11,089 bases of DNA from Verrucomicrobiota bacterium (lineage in GTDB: Bacteria; Verrucomicrobiota; Verrucomicrobiia; Opitutales; Opitutaceae). Below the pieces are notes generated by a model. It saw only the letters and a program-made list of their open reading frames with translations. It searched no databases and was not told the DNA's origin. Where the stretch lies: positions 1-11,089 of the forward strand of contig JAEZDN010000154.1 in the NCBI GenBank assembly GCA_023433275.1, given 5' to 3'. Shown piece by piece: positions 6,032 through 11,089 of this stretch; within the stretch, counting starts at the first letter, position 1, and the number at the start of each line of letters is the position of its first letter. The translations under genes and the position numbers were made by a program.

Positions 6032-6568
6032 ATGCCTCCGGCGACCCCCAAGTTCGACTTTTCCGTGCTGCGCACCTTGCGTGACCAGCATGAATTGACC
6101 CTGGCCGCCCTCTCCGAGGCATCGGGCGTTTCCGTCGGCGTCATCTCGAAACTCGAACGCAACCAGCAGTCCGCGGAACTCGACACGCTCTACCGCCTCT
6201 CTCGCGCCTTCGGCCTGAGCGCCACCGATCTCCTCGCGATGTGCGAATCCGACCTCGCTCACCGCACCGACGAGAAAACCTACCGCTCCGGCGACTTCAA
6301 GTTCCGCCAGGTCAAGTACGCCAACGTCGTCGCGCTTCTCGGCTCCGCGCCCAAGGGCGCCAAGGTCAACCGCCCCGAGATCCACCATGACGATACCGAG
6401 GTGTGCTGGGTCACCTCCGGCCGCATCCGCCTCACGCTCCCCCACGAGACCGTCGAGCTCGGCGCCGGCGAAAGCATCCAGTTCGACGCCATCCAACAGC
6501 ACGCCTACGAGGCCCTCGCCGACTCCGACTTCGTGATCCTCCACCTCCGCAAGGACAAACGCTACTGA
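6032..6568 (+). CDS. XRE-family transcriptional regulator with C-terminal cupin domain
   Basis: This is a 178-residue cytoplasmic one-component regulator. Residues about 12-68 form the Cro/C1-type helix-turn-helix (LRTLRDQHELTLAALSEASG, then VSVGVISKLERNQ and LDTLYRLSRAFGLSATDLL). Residues about 105-173 form a small cupin barrel: HHDDTEVCWVTSGRIRL (118-134) resembles cupin motif 1 and GESIQFDAIQQHAYEA (146-161) resembles motif 2, with His118, His119, Glu123 and His157 as possible metal or ligand contacts. Such proteins bind a small molecule in the cupin and switch DNA binding. It heads the second gene set and has its own promoter, so it most likely controls the hydrolase-isomerase-oxidoreductase-SDR genes and itself. 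The ligand is unknown. The ATG at 6032 has no Shine-Dalgarno sequence. Confidence 0.92.
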   Translation: MPPATPKFDFSVLRTLRDQHELTLAALSEASGVSVGVISKLERNQQSAELDTLYRLSRAFGLSATDLLAMCESDLAHRTDEKTYRSGDFKFRQVKYANVVALLGSAPKGAKVNRPEIHHDDTEVCWVTSGRIRLTLPHETVELGAGESIQFDAIQQHAYEALADSDFVILHLRKDKRY

Positions 6569-6570
6569 AT

Positions 6571-6673
6571 GAGCTATCAGCACTCAGCGTTCAGCTATCA
6601 GCCGATCCACCCATCTCTCTCCAACCGACCTATCTCTTCTCGCTGACAGCTGATTGCTGAAAGCTGACCGCTC
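6571..6673. repeat. TCAGC inverted heptad array, XRE-GH88 gap
   Basis: The left arm (6575-6602) is four exact 7-base units of two variable bases plus TCAGC; the variable pairs are TA, AC, GT and TA. The right arm (6642-6669) is four units of GCTGA plus two variable bases (CA, TT, AA, CC). All four pentamers pair perfectly, and GAGC (6571-6574) pairs with GCTC (6670-6673). All mismatches fall in the variable dinucleotides. The arms are 39 bases apart. The array starts three bases after the stop codon and fills most of the gap. An in-frame TTG at 6654 lies inside the right arm and is not a start. Confidence 0.88.
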
Positions 6674-6686
6674 ATCCTCCTCCCCC

Positions 6687-8069
6687 ATGCGCATCGACGA
6701 CCAACTCCAAGCCTCCTCCCTCGCCCCCGCCCTCCAGAAGTTCTGGCAGCTCTCCGGCCAGAAGATCGACCTGATCCTCAAGGAATACGATCCGCTCAAG
6801 GGCTCCCCCGTCTTCACCGTCGCCGGCAAATACACCACCCGCGGCTGGACCGAGTGGACCGAGGGCTTCAGCTACGGCTCCGGCTTCCTCCAGTTCGACG
6901 CCACCGGCGAACAGCGTTTCGCCGACGCCGCCGCGAAGCTCACCGTCGAACGCATGGCCTCGCACGTCTCCCATGTCGGTGTCCATGACCACGGTTTCAA
7001 CAACCTCTCCACCTACGGCAACTGGCTCCGCCTCCAGCGCGAGGGCAAGCTCCCCGCCAACCAGATCGAGTTCTGCGAACTCGCCCTCAAGGCCTCCGGC
7101 GCCGTCCAGGCCGCCCGCTGGTCCACCATCCACGGCGGCGGCGGTTACATCTACTCCTTCAACGGCCCGCACTCCCTCTTCGTCGATACCATCCGCTCCG
7201 TCCGCATCCTGATGGTAGCCCACCAGCTCGGCCACCGCCTCATGGGCGAGAACGACGCGCCGCACTCCCTCCTCGACCGCGGCCTCCAACACATCGAGGC
7301 CACCGCCAAATACTCCATCTACTACGGCGAGGGCCGCGACGGTTACGACGTGCCCGCCGAACGCGGCCGCACCACGCACGAGGCGATCTTCAACCGCAAC
7401 GACGGACGCTTCCGCTGCCCCAACTCCCAACAGGGCTTCTCCGGTTTCACCACTTGGACCCGCGGTCTCTCGTGGGCGATGGTCGGCTTCGCCGAGGAAC
7501 TCGAGTTCCTCAAGACGCTCCCCGACACCGAGCTCGCGCCGCTCGGCGGACGCGCCAAATGGGAAGCCCTGCTCCTCAAGGGCGCCAAGGCCACCTGCGA
7601 CTGGTTCATCGCCAACACCGCGCTCGACGGTATCCCGTATTGGGACGGCGGCGCGCCGAACCTCCACAAGCTTGGCGACTGGCGCGCGCGCAACGCCGAG
7701 ATCTTCAACGACCACGAGCCGGTCGACAGCTCCGCCGCCGCCATCGGCGTGCAAGGCCTGCTCCGCCTCGGCCGCTACCTCGGCGAGAACACCCCCGAGG
7801 GCAAAAAGTACTGGCAGGCCGGCCTCACCACCATGCGCACGCTGCTGAGCGACGCCTACCTCGGCATCCACCCGAAGCACCAAGGCCTGCTCCTCCACAC
7901 GATCTACCACCGTCCGAACGGCTGGGACTACACCCCGCCGGGCCAGAAGATCCCGTGCGGCGAAGCCTGCATGTGGGGCGACTACCATATCCGCGAAGCC
8001 GCGCTCACGCTCCAGCGCCTCATCGAGAACAAACCCTACTACACCTTCTTCGGGTGCCTGCGCGCGTGA
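6687..8069 (+). CDS. GH88-like glycoside hydrolase (unsaturated-uronide hydrolase fold)
   Basis: This 460-residue protein has no signal peptide and is expected in the cytoplasm. It has the motif series of the (alpha/alpha)6-barrel GH88/GH105 group: GWTEWTEGFSYGSGFLQF (53-70), HDHGF (100-104, family HDLGF), SLFVDTIRSVRILMVA (163-178), FTTWTRGLSWAMVGFA (254-269), DSSAAAIGVQGLLRL (347-361) and EACMWGDYHIREA (426-438). Asp101 and Asp167 align with the two acids needed in unsaturated glucuronyl hydrolases, which release a 4-deoxy-hex-4-enuronic acid from lyase-made oligosaccharides by hydrating the double bond. Substrate specificity is not readable; related family members may act on other glycosides. 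The ATG at 6687 is chosen over a TTG at 6654 that lies in repeat DNA. No Shine-Dalgarno sequence is seen. It is the first enzyme gene of the second unit, beside isomerase and oxidoreductase genes that could process the released sugar. Confidence 0.82.
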   Translation: MRIDDQLQASSLAPALQKFWQLSGQKIDLILKEYDPLKGSPVFTVAGKYTTRGWTEWTEGFSYGSGFLQFDATGEQRFADAAAKLTVERMASHVSHVGVHDHGFNNLSTYGNWLRLQREGKLPANQIEFCELALKASGAVQAARWSTIHGGGGYIYSFNGPHSLFVDTIRSVRILMVAHQLGHRLMGENDAPHSLLDRGLQHIEATAKYSIYYGEGRDGYDVPAERGRTTHEAIFNRNDGRFRCPNSQQGFSGFTTWTRGLSWAMVGFAEELEFLKTLPDTELAPLGGRAKWEALLLKGAKATCDWFIANTALDGIPYWDGGAPNLHKLGDWRARNAEIFNDHEPVDSSAAAIGVQGLLRLGRYLGENTPEGKKYWQAGLTTMRTLLSDAYLGIHPKHQGLLLHTIYHRPNGWDYTPPGQKIPCGEACMWGDYHIREAALTLQRLIENKPYYTFFGCLRA

Positions 8070-8081
8070 GCGCGCGGCAGC

Positions 8082-8170
8082 ACTAAGCTTTAGGCGTTAA
8101 GCTATAAGCTTCCGAACCATTCCGCCCCCCTCCGCTAACCCCGCTTAAAGCTTACCGCTTACTGCTTATG
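8082..8170. repeat. TAAGC inverted heptad array, GH88-isomerase gap
   Basis: The left arm (8082-8109) is four 7-base units of two variable bases plus TAAGC (AC, TT, GT and TA; the second pentamer is TAGGC). The right arm (8143-8170) is four units of GCTTA plus two bases (AA, CC, CT, TG). The spacer is 33 bases. The layout is identical to the TCAGC arrays in the neighbouring gaps but with a different pentamer. The last unit, GCTTATG (8164-8170), contains the ATG start codon of the isomerase gene. Confidence 0.87.
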
Positions 8171-8992
8171 GCTACTGCCGATCTCGACCGCCTCTGCATC
8201 CACACGATCACCACCAAGCCGTGGGCGATCGAAACCAGCGCGGCCAAGTTCGCCGCCGCGGGCGTGAAGGGCATCACGGTCTGGCGCGACACCCTTGACG
8301 GCCGCGACATCGCCAAGACCGGCCAGCTCCTCCGCGATCATGGACTGTCCATCGTGTCCCTCTGCCGCGGCGGCTTCTTCCCCGCCGCCACCGCCGCCGA
8401 TCGGCAAAAGGCGCTCGATGACAACCGCAAGGCCATCGCCGAGGCCCACGCCCTCGGCGCGCCGCTCATCGTCCTCGTCTGCGGCGCCGTCCCCGGCCAG
8501 CCGCTCACCGAGTCGCGCAAGCAAATCACCGACGGCATCGCCGCGCTCCTCCCCGATTGCCAGGCCGCCGGCGTGAAGCTCGCCATCGAGCCGCTTCACC
8601 CGATGTACGCCGACAGCCGCTCCGCCGTGAACACCCTCGGCCAAGCCAACGACATGGTCGAGCAACTCAAGTCGCCCTGGGTCGGCGTCGCGGTCGACGT
8701 CTATCACCTTTGGTGGGACCCCGCGCTCGAATTCGAGATCGCCCGCTGCGGCCGCCTCAACGCCCTCTTCGCCTACCACGTCTGCGACTGGCGCACGCCC
8801 ACCACCGACCTCCTCCTCGACCGCGGCCTCATGGGCGAGGGCTGCATCAACCTCCGCCAGATCCGCGCCTGGGTCGAAGATACCGGTTTCAAAGGCTTCA
8901 ACGAAGTCGAGGTCTTCAGCACGCGTCTCTGGGCGATGGATCAGGACGAGTATCTCAAGAAGATCGTGGAGGCGTATCGCAACCACGCCTGA
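8168..8992 (+). CDS. Sugar phosphate isomerase/epimerase family protein (TIM barrel)
   Basis: This 274-residue cytoplasmic protein belongs to the xylose-isomerase-like/AP-endonuclease-2 TIM-barrel family. Likely metal ligands lie on successive strands: Glu141 (AIEPLHPMYADSR), Asp177 and His180 (VAVDVYHLWWDP), His204 and Asp207 (AYHVCDWRTP) and Glu246 or Glu248 (FNEVEVFS). GEGCINL (223-229) is the usual loop before the last strands. Members isomerise or epimerise sugars and keto-sugars, and some relatives cleave 3-keto-glycosides by elimination. Here the gene lies between a GH88-like hydrolase and a Gfo/Idh oxidoreductase, so a role on an oxidised or unsaturated sugar is plausible but unproven. 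Its ATG lies within the last unit of the TAAGC array, leaving no room for a Shine-Dalgarno sequence outside the repeat. Confidence 0.88.
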   Translation: MATADLDRLCIHTITTKPWAIETSAAKFAAAGVKGITVWRDTLDGRDIAKTGQLLRDHGLSIVSLCRGGFFPAATAADRQKALDDNRKAIAEAHALGAPLIVLVCGAVPGQPLTESRKQITDGIAALLPDCQAAGVKLAIEPLHPMYADSRSAVNTLGQANDMVEQLKSPWVGVAVDVYHLWWDPALEFEIARCGRLNALFAYHVCDWRTPTTDLLLDRGLMGEGCINLRQIRAWVEDTGFKGFNEVEVFSTRLWAMDQDEYLKKIVEAYRNHA

Positions 8993-8994
8993 GC

Positions 8995-9087
8995 GATCAG
9001 CCTTCAGCTCTCAGCTTTCAGCCAGAACAAACCCACTCCTTATCAATACCGCTAACCCAGCTGACAGCTGATCGCTGAAAGCTGACC
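8995..9087. repeat. TCAGC inverted heptad array, isomerase-oxidoreductase gap
   Basis: The left arm (8995-9022) is four units of two variable bases plus TCAGC (GA, CT, TC, TT). The right arm (9060-9087) is four units of GCTGA plus two bases (CA, TC, AA, CC). The spacer is 37 bases. The right arm differs from that of the XRE-GH88 array (6642-6669) at a single base in 28, whereas the left arms differ in all four variable pairs. It begins three bases after the stop codon. Confidence 0.88.
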
Positions 9088-9097
9088 GCTTCAAAAA

Positions 9098-10246
9098 ATG
9101 AAAACCCACAAAATCGGCATCATCATGAACGGCGTCACGGGACGCATGGGCACCAACCAGCACCTCATTCGCTCCATCAAGGCCATCATCGACCAGGGCG
9201 GCGTGAAGCTCTCCGACGACGAGGTCATCATGCCCGACCCCGTGCTCGTAGGCCGCAGCGAATCCAAGCTCAAGGCCCTCGCCGCCCGCACCGGCGTCTC
9301 GCGCGTCTCCACCAACCTCGATGCCGAACTCGCCAAGCCCGAGAACCAGATCTATTTCGACGCCACGCTCACCGGCCAGCGCCCGATCGGCGTCCGCAAG
9401 GCCATCGCCGCCAGGAAACACATCTACTGCGAGAAACCCACCGCCACGACCTCCAAGGAAGCCCTCGCCCTCGCCAACGAGGTCACCGCCGCCGGCCTCA
9501 AGAACGGCGTCGTGCAGGACAAGCTCTGGCTTCCCGGCCTCGTGAAACTGAAGTGGCTCATGGACCAGGGCTTCTTCGGCCAGATCCTCTCCGTGCGCGG
9601 CGAATTCGGCTATTGGGTCTTCACCGGCGAGCACGAGAAGCTGCAGCGCCCGTCATGGAACTACCGCAAGGAGGATGACGGCGGCATCATCGTGGACATG
9701 ATCTGCCACTGGCAGTACGTCATCCAGAACCTCTTCGGCGACATCAAGAGCCTCACCTGCCTCGGCGCCACGCACATCCCGCAGCGCTGGGACGAGGCCG
9801 GCAAACCCTACAAGTGCACCGCCGACGACGCCGCTTACGCGACCTTCGAGTTGAAGAACGGCGTGATCTGCCATTTCAACTCCTCGTGGGTCACACGCGT
9901 TGATCGCGACGACCTGCTCACGCTCCACGTCGACGGCACGAAGGGTACCGCTGTCGCCGGTCTCCGTGACTGCAAGGCCCAGTCCATCGCCGCCACGCCG
10001 CGCTGCATCTGGAATCCCGATATCGACAGCCCGATCAAGTACAAGGACGGCTGGGTCCGCGTGCCCGACCAGGGAATCTACGATAACGCCTTCAAGATCC
10101 AGTGGGAGTTGTTCCTGAAGCATGTCGTCACCGACAGCCCCTTCCCGTGGTCCCTCCACGAAGGCGCCAAGGGCGTCCAACTCGCCGAAGTCGCCCTCGA
10201 AAGCTGGGCCCAACGCCGCTGGCTCGACGTCCCCGCGTTGAAGTGA
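9098..10246 (+). CDS. Gfo/Idh/MocA family oxidoreductase
   Basis: This is a 382-residue NAD(P)-dependent sugar or glycoside dehydrogenase of the Gfo/Idh/MocA family, cytoplasmic and without a signal peptide. The Rossmann half begins at residue 5 (KIGIIMNGVTGRMGTNQHL), with a GxTGxMG-type dinucleotide loop instead of the commoner GxGxxG. CEKPTATT (111-118) holds the family EKP motif with the catalytic lysine (113). EDDGGIIVDMICHW (192-205) carries the conserved Asp200 and His204 of the C-terminal substrate domain. It probably oxidises or reduces a sugar hydroxyl, working with the adjacent TIM-barrel isomerase; in known cases such pairs make and process 3-keto sugars, but here this is inference. 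It lies 105 bases after the isomerase, with the gap filled by a TCAGC array. CGCTTCAAAAA precedes the ATG with no Shine-Dalgarno sequence. Confidence 0.92.
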   Translation: MKTHKIGIIMNGVTGRMGTNQHLIRSIKAIIDQGGVKLSDDEVIMPDPVLVGRSESKLKALAARTGVSRVSTNLDAELAKPENQIYFDATLTGQRPIGVRKAIAARKHIYCEKPTATTSKEALALANEVTAAGLKNGVVQDKLWLPGLVKLKWLMDQGFFGQILSVRGEFGYWVFTGEHEKLQRPSWNYRKEDDGGIIVDMICHWQYVIQNLFGDIKSLTCLGATHIPQRWDEAGKPYKCTADDAAYATFELKNGVICHFNSSWVTRVDRDDLLTLHVDGTKGTAVAGLRDCKAQSIAATPRCIWNPDIDSPIKYKDGWVRVPDQGIYDNAFKIQWELFLKHVVTDSPFPWSLHEGAKGVQLAEVALESWAQRRWLDVPALK

Positions 10247-10257
10247 GCGCGGGCAGC

Positions 10258-10347
10258 TTTCAGCATTCAGCTCTCAGCGATCAGCCACGCCAATGATCCC
10301 GAGCACCAGCCTTTTTCTGGCTGATTGCTGACCGCTGACGGCTGAAA
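10258..10347. repeat. TCAGC inverted heptad array, oxidoreductase-SDR gap
   Basis: The left arm (10258-10285) is four units of two variable bases plus TCAGC (TT, AT, TC, GA), preceded by a partial unit (GGGCAGC, 10251-10257). The right arm (10320-10347) is four units of GCTGA plus two bases (TT, CC, CG, AA). The spacer is 34 bases and includes CCTTTTTCT. A further 60 bases without heptads (10348-10407) separate it from the SDR start, the longest non-repeat leader in this unit. Confidence 0.87.
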
Positions 10348-10407
10348 CCTCGCCGACATCACATTCCTCCCGCTCAGATTTTCGAGAACCCTCAAACTTA
10401 CTCTATC

Positions 10408-11089
10408 ATGTCAAAAGTTGCGTTAGTCACCGGCGGCAGCCGCGGCATCGGCTTCGGCATCGCCGAGAAACTCGCCGCCGAGAAATGGGATCTCGTCATC
10501 AACGGCGTCCGCGAGGAATCCGCCGTCGCCGAGCCGTTGGCCAAGCTCCGCAGCATGGGCGTCCAAGTCGGCTACGCCCGCGGCGACGTTGGCAGCCGCG
10601 AGGGTCGCGAATCCATCAAACAAGCCACCGACGCCTTCTGTAGGAGCCTGCTTGCAGGCGATGGCGGAACACCCGCGATCAACCTTTTGGTCAACAACGC
10701 GGGTGTGGCGCCCAAGGTCCGCGCCGACCTCCTTGAAACCACCGAGGACTCCTACGACTACGTGGTGAACACGAACCTCCGGGGCGTGTTCTTCCTCACC
10801 CAAGCCTTCGCCCGCGACATGGTCGCCGCCAAGAAAGCCGACCCGGCCTTCACCGGCTGCATCATCAACATCACGTCGATTTCCGCCACGGTCGTCTCGA
10901 TCAACCGTGGCGAATACTGCATCGCCAAATCCGGCCTGAGCATGATGAGCCAGCTCTTCGCAACCCGCCTCGGCCCCGACGGCATCCCCGTCTACGAAGT
11001 CCGCCCCGGCGTCATCAAAACCGACATGACCGCCGGCGTGACCGCCAAGTACGACGACCTGATCAGCAAAGGACTTTGCGTGCAGCCCC
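10408..11089 (+). CDS. Short-chain dehydrogenase/reductase, FabG-like, 3' end outside the window
   Basis: This NAD(P)-dependent SDR is read for 227 codons and is still open at the window edge; the family is about 250-270 residues, so little is missing. The cofactor motif TGGSRGIG is at residues 8-15, NNAG at 96-99, the catalytic Ser at 157 (INITSIS) and YCIAK at 170-174, with the usual 13-residue Ser-Tyr spacing. Such proteins are often annotated as 3-ketoacyl-ACP reductase, but in this sugar cluster a sugar or keto-acid substrate is more likely. The stretch between DV (60-61) and NNAG is about ten residues longer than in typical FabG proteins. That extra length coincides with a REP-like repeat read in frame (residues 78-86, CRSLLAGDG). 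The ATG at 10408 is followed by the family N-terminus SKVALVTGG; no Shine-Dalgarno sequence is present. Confidence 0.92.
   Translation, partial: MSKVALVTGGSRGIGFGIAEKLAAEKWDLVINGVREESAVAEPLAKLRSMGVQVGYARGDVGSREGRESIKQATDAFCRSLLAGDGGTPAINLLVNNAGVAPKVRADLLETTEDSYDYVVNTNLRGVFFLTQAFARDMVAAKKADPAFTGCIINITSISATVVSINRGEYCIAKSGLSMMSQLFATRLGPDGIPVYEVRPGVIKTDMTAGVTAKYDDLISKGLCVQP
10639..10664. repeat. GTAG-type REP-like element inside the SDR coding sequence
   Basis: The element has a GTAG foot (10640-10643), then GAGCCTGCTTGCAGGC: a perfect 6-bp palindrome GCCTGC (10646-10651) and GCAGGC (10654-10659) with loop TT, then GATGG. The foot, the CTTG centre and the GCGATGG end resemble REP sequences known from Pseudomonas. 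It begins exactly on codon 78 and is read without stop. It shares foot and centre with the copy at 5873-5896 in this window. Confidence 0.72.

Noticed and set aside
5717..6098. Small plus-strand open frames in the araD-XRE gap
   Set aside because: They run through GTAG hairpins and low-complexity sequence, have no start context and show no domain.
6575..6669. Intrinsic terminators in the heptad gaps
   Set aside because: The arms are long and far apart (27-39 bases) with no T tract after the right arm. They lie between genes that appear co-transcribed.
6654..6686. Alternative TTG start for the GH88-like gene
   Set aside because: The TTG and following codons lie in the right arm of the TCAGC array. 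The ATG at 6687 gives a sensible N-terminus.
6575..10347. CRISPR array
   Set aside because: The units are 5-7 bases in facing inverted arms. There are no 25-40-base direct repeats with unique spacers and no cas gene.

Overview
The window reads as a chromosomal carbohydrate-utilisation locus from a GC-rich bacterium. Protein style, codon use, the LacI subtype and the intergenic repeats suggest a verrucomicrobium of the Opitutaceae type. That assignment rests on family resemblance recalled from memory, not on a search.

Layout. (1) 1-99 is GC-rich DNA with no supported gene. (2) 100-1182, minus strand: a LacI-family regulator, divergent from the next unit. (3) 1183-1663: a 481-base divergent control region with an 18-bp palindrome, a 30-bp-arm inverted repeat of the widespread CATCCTGAGC type, a terminator-like hairpin and a good sigma70-like promoter. 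(4) 1664-5711, plus strand: araB, araA and araD, the complete L-arabinose to D-xylulose-5-phosphate pathway, followed by a GTAG-type hairpin with a T tract at 5733-5761. (5) 5712-6031: a 320-base boundary region with REP-like hairpins and a second promoter. (6) 6032-11089, plus strand: a second unit of an XRE-cupin regulator, a GH88-like hydrolase, a TIM-barrel sugar isomerase/epimerase, a Gfo/Idh/MocA oxidoreductase and an SDR that runs off the window end.

Function. The first unit isomerises L-arabinose (AraA), phosphorylates L-ribulose (AraB) and epimerises L-ribulose-5-phosphate (AraD); the LacI protein is the obvious candidate regulator. The second unit looks like a cytoplasmic pathway for a glycoside or uronate-type sugar whose substrate cannot be named from sequence. 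It combines a hydrolase of the unsaturated-uronide fold, two NAD(P)-type oxidoreductases and a metal-dependent isomerase. Its XRE-cupin regulator has its own promoter overlapped by an inverted repeat.

The most striking signal is non-coding. Six same-direction gaps inside the two units (araB/araA, araA/araD, XRE/GH88, GH88/isomerase, isomerase/oxidoreductase, oxidoreductase/SDR) are each nearly filled by a pair of inverted arms. The arms are built of short units in which a fixed pentamer (RGTAG, TTCTC, TCAGC or TAAGC) alternates with variable bases, most often exactly four 7-base units per arm. The two gaps at transcription-unit boundaries lack these arrays and carry other repeat families. A GTAG-type REP copy also lies in frame inside the SDR gene.
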